A stretch of 26,484 nt of DNA from the NCBI GenBank assembly GCA_964504135.1, contig CAZDCW010000018.1, positions 1 through 26,484 on the forward strand, written 5' to 3'. Below are positions 7,645-15,390 of this stretch, in pieces. Below the pieces are notes generated by a model. That model worked only from the letters and a program-made list of their open reading frames with translations, had not been told where the DNA came from and did not search any database. Source of the DNA: JACPTG01 sp964504135. Lineage in GTDB: Archaea > Nanobdellota > Nanobdellia > Woesearchaeales > UBA10216. The position numbers and the translations under genes are program-made. Position 1 is the first letter of the stretch. Every line of letters begins with the position of its first letter.

Positions 7645-8089
7645 GGCATTTCCTCCTGCTTATCCTTTCCCTGATGAACAGCGCCACTCCCCCAAGGGCA
7701 ACTGCCCCGCCCATAATCCACCAAAGCGGCTGAAGAGACTGGACCTGCTGAAACGGGACCCCTGCAATAATCAGCCCTGAATTAAGGATAAGAAGATTCG
7801 GCGAAATGCACCTGTGACGGGCATACATGTAAACAGTAACTCCCAGCAGCGCCACAGCAGCCAACCACGCAGGCACAGCTATTTTTGTTAGGAAAAGAAG
7901 GGGCATTCCTGTGACAGTAATCCCGATTATCCCCAGCAGAGCTATAAGGCCCAGGCACACATTATGGCAAACCTGCCACGAGCCGAGTATGCTGGCCGCG
8001 CCTGAGGCAGCTCCTGCCGCAGTTGTGGTTTTTTGACCAACCGCCGCCTTCAATTCCCTTCCAGCCTGCGCTTTAGCGCCGTTTTTCAT
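7637..8089 (-). CDS. Membrane protein with CHNVC motif, first gene of copper operon
   Basis: The 150-residue product has an Ala/Thr-rich cytoplasmic start and then four likely membrane spans. Candidate metal ligands are C41 and H42 in CHNVC (second Cys 45) at the start of the first span, C94 in RHRC, and a terminal KCHA. The pattern recalls small metal-uptake or handling proteins such as the Mer membrane proteins, without clear homology. The ATG at 8089 lies about 30 nt from the centre of the palindromic promoter at 8110-8129, so it is the leaderless first cistron of the six-gene unit running down to 3666. Confidence 0.7.
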   Translation of the reverse strand: MKNGAKAQAGRELKAAVGQKTTTAAGAASGAASILGSWQVCHNVCLGLIALLGIIGITVTGMPLLFLTKIAVPAWLAAVALLGVTVYMYARHRCISPNLLILNSGLIIAGVPFQQVQSLQPLWWIMGGAVALGGVALFIRERISRRKCHA

Positions 8090-8109
8090 ATATCTAAAAT
8101 AGGATATAT

Positions 8110-8129
8110 CGAAATATTTAAATATTTCG
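8110..8129. promoter_or_regulatory. Perfect 20-bp palindromic divergent promoter/operator
   Basis: The sequence CGAAATATTTAAATATTTCG is an exact palindrome with a TATA-like core readable on both strands. Its centre (8119.5) is about 30 nt from the start of the leftward copper operon (8089) and 27.5 nt from the ATG of the rightward PadR-type gene (8147). Both are leaderless distances. A related imperfect repeat (TATATCTAAAATAGGATATA) adjoins it at 8090-8109. A dimeric regulator bound here would cover both promoters at once, which suggests autoregulation and copper-responsive control of the operon by the adjacent gene (inference). Confidence 0.7.
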
Positions 8130-8146
8130 GTTTATGCCAGGCTTAC

Positions 8147-8557
8147 ATGCAGATCAACAGCCTGGTAAAGTTCTACTCCCTGCTTCTCATCGGAGAGGAG
8201 CCGAAGCACGGATATGAACTCATGAAAGAGCTCCAGGCAAAGCTGGACCGGGGGATAAGCCCGTCGCAGGTATACCCATTCCTCGCACAGCTTGCGAAGA
8301 AGGGGCTGATTTCCGTTGACTCAACAGGGCAGCGTGAGCGCAAAACCTACAGGCTTACAAAACAAGGGAAGCGCTTTGTGGCTGAATTCCTCGGAAGCCT
8401 GGAAGACCTTATCTCAGCATCGGTCAAAAGCAGCCTGACAGCCTGCGCACACTGCGGATGCAAGGTTTTCGGGAAATCCAAATCAAGGCTTGTTGGAGGA
8501 AAACAGCTAAGCTTCTGCTGCACTGCATGCGCAAAGTCCTTCAAACACAAAGCTTAG
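8147..8557 (+). CDS. PadR-like regulator with C-terminal TRASH metal-sensing domain
   Basis: The 136-residue product has a PadR-family winged helix-turn-helix (residues 1-80: LLLIGEEPKHGYELMKEL ... GISPSQVYPFLAQLAKKGLI ... RKTYRLTKQGK) and a C-terminal Cys motif. That motif reads CAHCGCK (C100, C103, C105), then FCCTACAKSF (C124, C125, C128), which matches the TRASH pattern used by archaeal copper regulators. It is therefore probably a copper-responsive repressor of the divergent copA operon and of itself. The ATG at 8147 is chosen rather than upstream codons because it sits 27.5 nt from the palindromic TATA centre. Classical archaeal TRASH regulators carry an Lrp-like DNA-binding domain, so the PadR pairing is unusual. 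Confidence 0.85.
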   Translation: MQINSLVKFYSLLLIGEEPKHGYELMKELQAKLDRGISPSQVYPFLAQLAKKGLISVDSTGQRERKTYRLTKQGKRFVAEFLGSLEDLISASVKSSLTACAHCGCKVFGKSKSRLVGGKQLSFCCTACAKSFKHKA

Positions 8558-8561
8558 ACCT

Positions 8562-8576
8562 TAACTATTTTTAAAA
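8562..8576 (+). promoter_or_regulatory. TATA-like box deciding the start at 8599
   Basis: CTATTTTTAA is centred near 8569. It is only about 12 nt before the first in-frame ATG (8581) but 30 nt before the next (8599), which fits the leaderless spacing seen across the window. Confidence 0.45.
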
Positions 8577-8598
8577 CGCCATGCCAATTCCATACGCT

Positions 8599-8943
8599 AT
8601 GGACATCTCATCCACAATATTGGACGCTGATGGAAACATGCATCTTTCCTTTTTGGACGGGTGGGTGCTGGGCCATCTACGCAGCGGCCAGGTTTATTTC
8701 TCAGGCCCCATCCAAAGCAGGCATTACCCTGATAAGGAAATCCGGGCAGTGAGAGCGCTTTACTGGGGCGAAAGGGATTACCTATGGACAGCGGATGAGA
8801 GCCTTGAAAGGGCTTTTGCTGAGCACTTACGTGCTGCTGCCGATGCCGCTGCTGAGATGCAGGCCGCCTATTCCTATGCCCTGTTTGAGGAGGCAATAAT
8901 TGAAATTGCGGCAGGGCACATTCAAAACAGGCATGTCGGCTGA
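8599..8943 (+). CDS. Hypothetical protein, 114 aa
   Basis: I do not recognise this protein. It has no signal peptide or membrane span. The first half is beta-like with many aromatic residues (MHLSFLDGWVLGHLRSGQVYFSG). The second half is an Ala/Glu-rich amphipathic helix (LERAFAEHLRAAADAAAEMQ). The first possible ATG is at 8581, but promoter spacing favours 8599. It stands alone between the PadR regulator and the CBS gene on the same strand, and nothing in the context suggests a role. Confidence 0.6.
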   Translation: MDISSTILDADGNMHLSFLDGWVLGHLRSGQVYFSGPIQSRHYPDKEIRAVRALYWGERDYLWTADESLERAFAEHLRAAADAAAEMQAAYSYALFEEAIIEIAAGHIQNRHVG

Positions 8944-9037
8944 TTCAGGGAACTGAGTGCTTACTATAGTCAGGTGGGCTGGCCAGGCTTTGCCGAACGA
9001 ACCCCTGCCCAATTCAGGCAAACCGGCATCTTCATGC

Positions 9038-9052
9038 TAAAATATTTAAATG
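9038..9052 (+). promoter_or_regulatory. TATA-like box upstream of CBS gene
   Basis: AAAATATTTAAATG is centred near 9046, 40 nt before the ATG at 9086. A GAGGTGA site lies between them, so this transcript should have a short leader and normal ribosome binding, unlike most first genes here. Confidence 0.5.
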
Positions 9053-9085
9053 CGTGGACCGCTTTCCAGCTTGAGGTGACCGATA

Positions 9086-9484
9086 ATGAAGGTAAGCGAC
9101 TGCACTTTATTGAAGCCGCTGCAATGCGGCAGCGATGAGCCAGCTGTCAAAGTGGCCAAAATACTCCGGGACAACAAGCAAAGGAGGATTATAGTCGTTG
9201 ACAGGAAAGGCAGCCCTGTGGGAATAATATCCACAACAGACATGAACAACAGGGTTGTGGCTGAAAACAAGCAGCCATCAAGCTTAAAGGCTAAAGATGT
9301 AATGACCTCGCCAATATACCTGGCCTGCGGCATAAAGGAAAACCTTGATGAGATATTCAAGAAAATGATAAAGCATGAATCATACTTCTGCCCTGTAACC
9401 AAAGACGGGAAACTGTATGGGGTACTGACCTACGGGGAGCTGATGAACAAGGTGAGGGGTGCGGATGCCAAGCGTAAAGGTTAA
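9086..9484 (+). CDS. CBS-domain pair protein
   Basis: The 132-residue protein consists of two CBS motifs (about 1-60 and 66-127), with typical segments RRIIVVDRKGSPVGIISTTD, then VMTSPIYLACGIKENLDEIF and KLYGVLTYGELM. Tandem CBS domains form a Bateman module that binds adenine nucleotides or related ligands and reports energy state. No enzymatic or DNA-binding domain is attached, so it probably acts on a partner. A TTGAGGTGA site precedes the ATG. The following gene overlaps its end by 20 nt, which suggests the two products work together. Confidence 0.9.
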   Translation: MKVSDCTLLKPLQCGSDEPAVKVAKILRDNKQRRIIVVDRKGSPVGIISTTDMNNRVVAENKQPSSLKAKDVMTSPIYLACGIKENLDEIFKKMIKHESYFCPVTKDGKLYGVLTYGELMNKVRGADAKRKG

Positions 9485-10322
9485 GCCCACAGGAAAAGGA
9501 AACCTCTTTGACATAGCCACCACAAGCCTGAGAAGGCTGTACAGCACCTTCACTGATGACAGCTTCGAGAAGGACCTTACCGAGAGGATAAGCAACTACC
9601 AGTTTAAGGACGCTGAGCTTGGCGAAAAAGGCACAATAAGGGAAGTTGCAAGGAGGAACGGCCTTGAAGATAAGCTGGACGCGTATATACAGAAGGACAT
9701 CCTCGGCGGGACAAGAGGGAAGCTTATCAAGGCAATGGACGGCATAACCTCTGCAAAGGACGTTTTTGAGAAGGGCGCTGAGGCTGTGGAGGTCGCAGTA
9801 ACCATAGGCGCAGGAGTGCCAACAGCAGGAGCAGGAGCAGTCGCAACCCAGGCAGGGGCAACTGCAATAGAGCTGCCTGGTTACCTGGCGCTGGCAGGGG
9901 CTTACCACGTGATAATGGGCGTTTTAGGATACCCGACAGGAGTCTACAAGCTGAAAAACCTGGGAACGGATTACATAGCTGACACAGGGGTCGGCCTGGG
10001 CAAGGCAGGGCTAAGGGCGGTTCCGGTTATAGGAACCCTGTCCGAATTAGTGCTCAGCGACGACATGAGGCCAAGAATAGCCGAGGCAAAATCAGGAGAT
10101 GCAGCCGACTGGCTCAGGAATGAGCTAAGGAAGGCAAAAAGCATGCCTCCGATACCAAGCGAAAGCCTGTACATAGATGATGTAGTCAAACGGCTGGCGG
10201 CGCCCTCAACACGAAAAGCCATGAAAAAGGAGGACCTTGCGGACTACCTGAAAATGTTGGATTCCGCCACATGCTACGGGTCTGACCTCGCCAGCAAACC
10301 CGCATACAAGGCAGCAGCCTGA
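9465..10322 (+). CDS. Hypothetical protein with central hydrophobic region, coupled to CBS gene
   Basis: The 285-residue product is not a family I recognise. The N-terminal ~100 residues are charged. A central Gly/Ala/Val-rich stretch (VAVTIGAGVPTAGAGAVATQ ... LPGYLALAGAYHVIMGVLGYP) could form two membrane helices, and a second Gly-rich segment follows (GLGKAGLRAVPVIGTLSELVL). The C terminus is charged again. The ATG at 9465 follows GGTGAGGGG and lies inside the end of the CBS gene, so translation is coupled. The pairing suggests a membrane-associated effector controlled by the CBS protein (inference). Confidence 0.65.
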   Translation: MPSVKVKPTGKGNLFDIATTSLRRLYSTFTDDSFEKDLTERISNYQFKDAELGEKGTIREVARRNGLEDKLDAYIQKDILGGTRGKLIKAMDGITSAKDVFEKGAEAVEVAVTIGAGVPTAGAGAVATQAGATAIELPGYLALAGAYHVIMGVLGYPTGVYKLKNLGTDYIADTGVGLGKAGLRAVPVIGTLSELVLSDDMRPRIAEAKSGDAADWLRNELRKAKSMPPIPSESLYIDDVVKRLAAPSTRKAMKKEDLADYLKMLDSATCYGSDLASKPAYKAAA

Positions 10323-10360
10323 TAGTTGGTGGTTGGTTGTAGGTAGTTTGTAGTTTCCTG
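10323..10360. repeat. Low-complexity G/T-rich stretch
   Basis: Just after the stop of the preceding gene comes a run of imperfect GTTGGT/TAGTTTG units on the + strand (GTTGGTGGTTGGTTGTAGG and so on). It contains no gene. A looser G/T-rich stretch of similar character lies at about 18343-18390. Confidence 0.4.
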
Positions 10361-10383
10361 TGCAGACCCAAAGAAAGCCAGCA

Positions 10384-10398
10384 TAAAATATATAAAGG
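10384..10398 (+). promoter_or_regulatory. TATA box of surface-protein gene
   Basis: AAAATATATAAAGG is centred about 28 nt before the ATG at 10420, fitting a leaderless transcript. Confidence 0.6.
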
Positions 10399-10419
10399 CC
10401 CCATATCAAAGCCGGACTG

Positions 10420-11937
10420 ATGAAAAAGGCGTGCCTGGCTGTTCTTCTATCAATGGTTCTCGCTGCGGCAATCGCAAGCGGCGGAATAAGCATAGACAGC
10501 ATCAACAAGAAGCAGCTCAACCTCGGAGACAAGCTGGCAGTATCATACAACCTGACTTCCGAAAAGGACCTTGAAGCGCTGTTCAAGCTAAGCCTGAAAT
10601 GCACGAGCTTCGACTTGGATTACTACACCATACCGGTAATGGTAAAGGCAGGCTCAAACAAGAGCGTGGTAGCTGCGCCGCTCACCATCAACTCCCAGAT
10701 GATGGGCCAGTGCAGCGTCAATGCAGTGCTCCAGGCCACGGACAAGACCAGCCTTGAAGAGCTTGAATCAGACAAATTTGACGTCACCAACAACATAATC
10801 GTAAAGCTTGCAGTGCTCAGCGGGAAGGCATACTATCCAGGGGAAAGGGTAACCATCGCCGGGGAAGTGACTGAAAGCTTCAGCCCTGCAAGAATGGTGA
10901 CAATAGTCCTTGAACGCCAGACCGTAACAATGGCGATAAACTCAGAATACTTCAACCAGACAATGGAGTTGCCAAAGACAATCAAGTCAGGCCTGCACAA
11001 AATCAAGGCTGAGGTAAACGACACCCACGGCAACCGCGGCTTCGCAGAGGAAGCAATTGAAATAGCCCAGGTTCCGACAAGCATACTGATAGACATCAGC
11101 AAGGACAGGGCAAGCCCTGGCGATGAAGTGAAGATTTACACGATAATCCTCGACCAGGCGAACGACAGCATGGCAGGGACTGTATCTGTCAAGCTCACAA
11201 GCCAGGACAAGAAAGAACTCCTCAGCATGGAAGTGGACAGCCACGAGCTGTTCAAATACAAATTTGACGAGTACGCTGCTCCAGGGGTGTACACCCTCAG
11301 GGCTGCCAGCCAGGGCCTCAAGAACGAGAAGAAGATAATAATAATCACAATGGAAGAGGCCACAGCCAGCTTTGACGGCCAAAGGATAATAACGGTTAAG
11401 AACACAGGAAACGTGCCCTACGAAAGGCAATTTGAAACAAGGCTTGCATCAGAAGCAGGCGAGATTCCAATAAGCAAAAACCTCAATCTCCAGCCAGGCC
11501 AGGAAACAAAAGTGGACCTCTTCCAGGAAGCGCCAGCCGGAACCTACAAGGTAAGCTTCACATCAGCCGGGCAGAGAATGGAATACCCTGGCATAACAAC
11601 AAGGGACGAGCGAAACCTCGGCAAGAAAACCATGGACGGGCTGGGAGGAATAACAGGAGCTGTATTCGGAACAGGCTCAACCAAAGGAATAATCTTCAGG
11701 AAGCCAATACTGGCCTTATTCACAGTGCTCGCAATAGTGGTCCTGGTGGTGATAGTCTTCCAAAGCGAGCAGAACAGGAGGAAAGAGCTGCTGAAGAAAA
11801 AGCAGGAAGAGGCAGCCATGCAGAACAAGCTGCAGGAAGAGATACAAACTGTGGCAAAGGAAGACAGCCTCAGCCTTGACAGGGAAAAACACCAGAAATT
11901 CGTCCAGAACATGCTAAAGGAGAAGGAGTTCAAGTAA
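10420..11937 (+). CDS. Large membrane-anchored extracellular protein
   Basis: The 505-residue protein has an N-terminal signal peptide (MKKACLAVLLSMVLAAAIAS). About 400 extracellular residues follow, rich in beta-strand patterns and NxT/S sites, probably several Ig/CARDB-like domains. One C-terminal membrane helix lies at about 427-447 (ILALFTVLAIVVLVVIVF). The roughly 55-residue charged cytoplasmic tail (RRKELLKKKQEEAAM ...) is probably a coiled coil. Such proteins are common on the archaeal cell surface, where they serve in adhesion or as part of the envelope, but no specific function can be read. Cys are few. Confidence 0.75.
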   Translation: MKKACLAVLLSMVLAAAIASGGISIDSINKKQLNLGDKLAVSYNLTSEKDLEALFKLSLKCTSFDLDYYTIPVMVKAGSNKSVVAAPLTINSQMMGQCSVNAVLQATDKTSLEELESDKFDVTNNIIVKLAVLSGKAYYPGERVTIAGEVTESFSPARMVTIVLERQTVTMAINSEYFNQTMELPKTIKSGLHKIKAEVNDTHGNRGFAEEAIEIAQVPTSILIDISKDRASPGDEVKIYTIILDQANDSMAGTVSVKLTSQDKKELLSMEVDSHELFKYKFDEYAAPGVYTLRAASQGLKNEKKIIIITMEEATASFDGQRIITVKNTGNVPYERQFETRLASEAGEIPISKNLNLQPGQETKVDLFQEAPAGTYKVSFTSAGQRMEYPGITTRDERNLGKKTMDGLGGITGAVFGTGSTKGIIFRKPILALFTVLAIVVLVVIVFQSEQNRRKELLKKKQEEAAMQNKLQEEIQTVAKEDSLSLDREKHQKFVQNMLKEKEFK

Positions 11938-11942
11938 GAATC

Positions 11943-11957
11943 CTACAATTTAATAAA
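11943..11957 (+). promoter_or_regulatory. TATA-like box of helicase gene
   Basis: AATTTAATAAAC is centred near 11951, 29 nt before the ATG at 11980, again the leaderless spacing. Confidence 0.5.
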
Positions 11958-11979
11958 CCCCCTGCAAATCCTCAATTCT

Positions 11980-14577
11980 ATGATTAGCGTCAAGGAAAAG
12001 CCTGACACAGCGGAAGCAATAGACAGGATACTGACAGCGACTGTCAAAAAATGGTTCTACTCAAGGTTCCCAAGCTACAGCCAGCCGCAGCTATACGGGG
12101 TGCTGGAGATACACAGCAGGAACAACATACTGATATCAGCGCCAACAGGGGCAACAAAGACGCTTACAGGATTCCTGTCCATACTGAACGAGCTGGTGGA
12201 CTCAGCCGAGAAGGGCATACTAAAGGACAAGACATACGCAATCTATGTATCGCCGCTAAAAGCCCTTAACATGGACATTGAAGTAAACCTGAAAGAGCCG
12301 CTGGAGCAGATGGAGAAGATAGCCGGCCGAAGCCTCGGAATAAGGGTTGCAGTAAGGACAGGGGACACAACTGCCTCTGAAAAGTCAAAAATGCTCAAAA
12401 AGCCGCCGCACATACTGATAACCACGCCTGAAAGCCTGGCCATAGTCCTCAGCTCATACAAATTCATAGAACACCTGCGCGAAGTGGAATGGGTGATAAT
12501 AGACGAGGTGCACGCCCTGGCGGAGAACAAAAGGGGAACACACCTTGCGCTAAGCCTTGAAAGGCTGCAGGCCATCACCCCGGCAATGTGCAGAATCGGC
12601 TTAAGCGCCACCATAGCGCCGATAGAAGAGGTTGCGCAATTCCTTGCCGGGCTTGAAGGCGGAAAGCCAAGAGGCTGCATGATTGTTGAAGCAGAGTTCC
12701 TTAAGAAAATGGACCTCAAGGTGCTGAGCCCTGTGCCTGACCTGATAGACACAGAACACCAAAAGATGCACGGGGCCATGTACGAACTGATAGACCGCCT
12801 CATACAATCGCACAGAAGCACCCTGATTTTTACAAACACAAGGTCAGCAACAGAAAGGGTGATACACCACTTAAAGGAGAAGTACCCGAAAAACTACCTG
12901 ACAGAAGAGCAGACAATAGGCGCGCACCACGGCTCGCTATCCAAGGAGCACAGGCATAAGCTGGAAGAAAGCCTCAGACAGGGAAAACTGAAAGCAGCGG
13001 TCAGCAGCACCTCGCTGGAACTCGGCATAGACATAGGCTACATAGACCTCGTAATACTGCTCGGCAGCCCGAAATCAGTGGCAAGGGCCATCCAGAGGAT
13101 AGGCAGAAGCGGGCACAAGATGCACGAAACAGCAAAAGGCAGGATAATAGTCCTTGACAGGGACGACCTGGTTGAATGCTCTGTGCTGCTCAAGTCCGCA
13201 ACGGAGAAGAAAATAGACCGGATACACATCCCGGCAAACTGCCTTGACGTGCTGGCACAGCAGATATACGGCATAGCGATAAGCGGCAAAACAGGGGATA
13301 AAGAGCTTTACGAACTGCTGAAAAAGGCATACCCATACAGGAACCTGCAATACAAGGACTACAAAGACGTCCTTGACTACCTAAGCGGAAAATACATTTC
13401 CCTTGAAGACAGGAGCATATACGCAAAAATATGGCACGACGAGCAGACAGGAATGATAGGAAGAAAGGGAAGGATGAGCAGGGTAATATACATGACAAAC
13501 ATAGGGACAATACCAGACGAAAGCTATGTCACTGTCAAGATTGGAGAACAGCCTATCGGAAAAATCGACGAAGGGTTCCTTGAGAAGCTAAAGAGGGGAG
13601 ACGTGTTTGTGCTTGGCGGGGAAAAATATGAATTCCTTTTCAGCAGGGGAATGGTTGCAAGCGTCAAAAGCGCAGTATCCAAAGCCCCCACAATCCCAAG
13701 CTGGTTCTCGGAAATGCTGCCCCTCAGCTACGACCTGGCACTGGAAATTGGAAGGTTCAGAAGGCTCATGGAGGAAAAATTCCTGCACAACAGAAGCAAG
13801 GAAGAGATAATGGAATTCATGCACGAAAGCCTCTACATTGACGAGAACGCGGCAAACTCAATTTATGAGTATTTCAGAGAGCAATTCCTATACGCGGCCA
13901 TACCCCACGACAGAAAGATAGTGATAGAAACATATGCTGACAGGCACGGAAGCCACGCGGTATTCCACACATTGTTCGGAAGGAGAGTCAACGACTGCCT
14001 AAGCCGCGCAGTGGCCTTCGCCATAGGAAGGACCCAGCACAAGGACGTTGAAATAGCCATAAACGACAACGGATTCTGCCTGACATACGGAAAAGGCGTA
14101 AACGTCCTGGGAGCATTCAGCCTGCTCAGGCCGGACAAGCTGGACATGGTCATGAATACAGCGCTTGACAAGACAGAAGTGCTCAGAAGAAGGTTCAGGC
14201 ACTGCGCAGGCAGGGCGCTTATGATACTAAGGGAATACATGGGAAGGCGAAAAATGGTTGGAAGGCAGCAGACCAGCTCAATGATACTAATGAGCGCGGT
14301 AAAAAGGATATCAAACGACTTCCCCATCCTAAAGGAGGCAAGGAGGGAAGTGCTAGAGGACCTTATGGACATAGAAAACACCAGGCAGGTCCTCCAGATG
14401 ATACAGGAAGGCAGGATAAAGATAAAGCACATAAACACAGCCATGCCAAGCCCCTTCGCATTCTCCATAGCACTCCAGGGCTACACAGACATCATGAAGA
14501 TAGAAGACAGGGCAGAATTCCTCAAAAGGATGCACCAGGCCGTACTGGCCAGGATTGGAAGCAAAACTAATACCTAG
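11980..14577 (+). CDS. Lhr-family ATP-dependent helicase (aLhr2-like)
   Basis: An 865-residue superfamily 2 helicase. Walker A is APTGATKT (54-61), deviating from the usual PTGSGKT. The DEVH box is at 175-178, SAT of motif III near 210, and motif VI QRIGRSGH near 372. The region after the two RecA folds (winged helix, then the Lhr-specific beta-barrel-like and C-terminal domains) is present, so the length is normal for archaeal Lhr2 without the extended Lhr C-terminal part. The family unwinds DNA and RNA:DNA hybrids during repair and recombination. A COG1407-type phosphoesterase, a frequent Lhr partner, lies in the same window at 16960. The last 11 nt overlap the convergent gene. Confidence 0.9.
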   Translation: MISVKEKPDTAEAIDRILTATVKKWFYSRFPSYSQPQLYGVLEIHSRNNILISAPTGATKTLTGFLSILNELVDSAEKGILKDKTYAIYVSPLKALNMDIEVNLKEPLEQMEKIAGRSLGIRVAVRTGDTTASEKSKMLKKPPHILITTPESLAIVLSSYKFIEHLREVEWVIIDEVHALAENKRGTHLALSLERLQAITPAMCRIGLSATIAPIEEVAQFLAGLEGGKPRGCMIVEAEFLKKMDLKVLSPVPDLIDTEHQKMHGAMYELIDRLIQSHRSTLIFTNTRSATERVIHHLKEKYPKNYLTEEQTIGAHHGSLSKEHRHKLEESLRQGKLKAAVSSTSLELGIDIGYIDLVILLGSPKSVARAIQRIGRSGHKMHETAKGRIIVLDRDDLVECSVLLKSATEKKIDRIHIPANCLDVLAQQIYGIAISGKTGDKELYELLKKAYPYRNLQYKDYKDVLDYLSGKYISLEDRSIYAKIWHDEQTGMIGRKGRMSRVIYMTNIGTIPDESYVTVKIGEQPIGKIDEGFLEKLKRGDVFVLGGEKYEFLFSRGMVASVKSAVSKAPTIPSWFSEMLPLSYDLALEIGRFRRLMEEKFLHNRSKEEIMEFMHESLYIDENAANSIYEYFREQFLYAAIPHDRKIVIETYADRHGSHAVFHTLFGRRVNDCLSRAVAFAIGRTQHKDVEIAINDNGFCLTYGKGVNVLGAFSLLRPDKLDMVMNTALDKTEVLRRRFRHCAGRALMILREYMGRRKMVGRQQTSSMILMSAVKRISNDFPILKEARREVLEDLMDIENTRQVLQMIQEGRIKIKHINTAMPSPFAFSIALQGYTDIMKIEDRAEFLKRMHQAVLARIGSKTNT

Positions 14578-14971
14578 ACTTTTCCCTTATGAGTGCTGCC
14601 AAAGCCCCATAGTCGTTAATGGGCGGAACAATATAGCCGCAGGCCCCTGCCTCCTCTGCAAGCTGCCGGGTCATTTCAGGCGTGCCTGAAAGTATGACAA
14701 AAGGTGCCTTGTACCTATCGAAAAGCACATGCACAAGGTCAAGCTCCGCAAGAAGCGTCGCCTCTCTGAGCATAAAGTCGCGGTGGCCTGTCCGGATCTC
14801 ATACAGCACAAAAGGCGAGCCTGACTTAGCCAGAGCATCCTCAAGACCATCCTTTGGCGTTTGCAGAATCCTGCCTGTAACAACCCTCCCGTGCTGGCGC
14901 TCCATTTGCTCCACAGCCACCCTGTAGACCATCCGGGAAACAGGGTCATCCGAAGCTATAATCAGGTCCAT
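14567..14971 (-). CDS. Receiver-like (CheY fold) protein lacking the phospho-Asp
   Basis: The 134-residue protein has the order of a response-regulator receiver domain. The acidic pair is D8/D9 (IIASDDP). The third strand FVLYEIRTG carries Glu 58 where the phosphorylated Asp should be. Next come the Ser-containing LSGTPE near 95 and AGACGYIVPPI, in which Pro 116 replaces the invariant Lys. It is therefore best called a pseudo-receiver that cannot be phosphorylated normally. No output domain or kinase is nearby. A TATA box (TTTTATATATT on the minus strand, near 14998) lies 27 nt before the ATG, giving a leaderless start. Confidence 0.6.
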   Translation of the reverse strand: MDLIIASDDPVSRMVYRVAVEQMERQHGRVVTGRILQTPKDGLEDALAKSGSPFVLYEIRTGHRDFMLREATLLAELDLVHVLFDRYKAPFVILSGTPEMTRQLAEEAGACGYIVPPINDYGALAALIREKSRY

Positions 14972-15105
14972 AAAGGCAGGCTGTGAGCCAGAATATATAA
15001 AATTTTAGAGTTTAATCACTGGGCGATGATTAAGCAGCCCCATCCATTAGTGCCTTCCCTAGCTAAAACTTTAAAAAGCAGACTCACCCAATAAACGTGA
15101 CAGCG

Positions 15106-15390
15106 ATGGCAGGCAAAGCCAGAAAAGCCAGGAAGGCTGCAAAAAGGGTGTCCAAACCTAAGAAAAGTATTCACAAGAGGCCAAATAAGGCGACAAGAGT
15201 GGCAAAGGCAAAAGGGACACCGCGGCAGGGCGGATATGAAACAGCAGGAATCTACGAAGAGACAACCATAACATGCCCTGGCTGCGGCCGGGCAAACAAG
15301 GTAATCAAGCTGGCCGGGTTAAACACAGAAGGCATGATATGCCAGCGCTGCGCAAAAGGGGAAATTGAAATAGAAGAGATGGAGTTCTAG
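15106..15390 (+). CDS. Lys/Arg-rich protein with C-terminal zinc ribbon
   Basis: A small basic protein of 94 residues. The first ~45 residues are Lys/Arg/Ala-rich (KARKARKAAKRVSKPKK), suited to nucleic-acid binding. The rest carries CPGCGR and CQRC, a four-Cys zinc ribbon. It may associate with ribosomes, RNA or DNA. A GTG nine bases upstream (15097) is an alternative start. The TATA-like TTTAAAAA centred at 15073 fits the ATG at 15106 slightly better. Its stop codon directly touches the stop of the convergent PIN-domain gene with no base between them. Confidence 0.7.
   Translation: MAGKARKARKAAKRVSKPKKSIHKRPNKATRVAKAKGTPRQGGYETAGIYEETTITCPGCGRANKVIKLAGLNTEGMICQRCAKGEIEIEEMEF

Noticed and set aside
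10323..10360. CRISPR repeat or spacer array
   Set aside because: The G/T-rich units are short and irregular, with no regularly spaced identical repeats and no cas genes.
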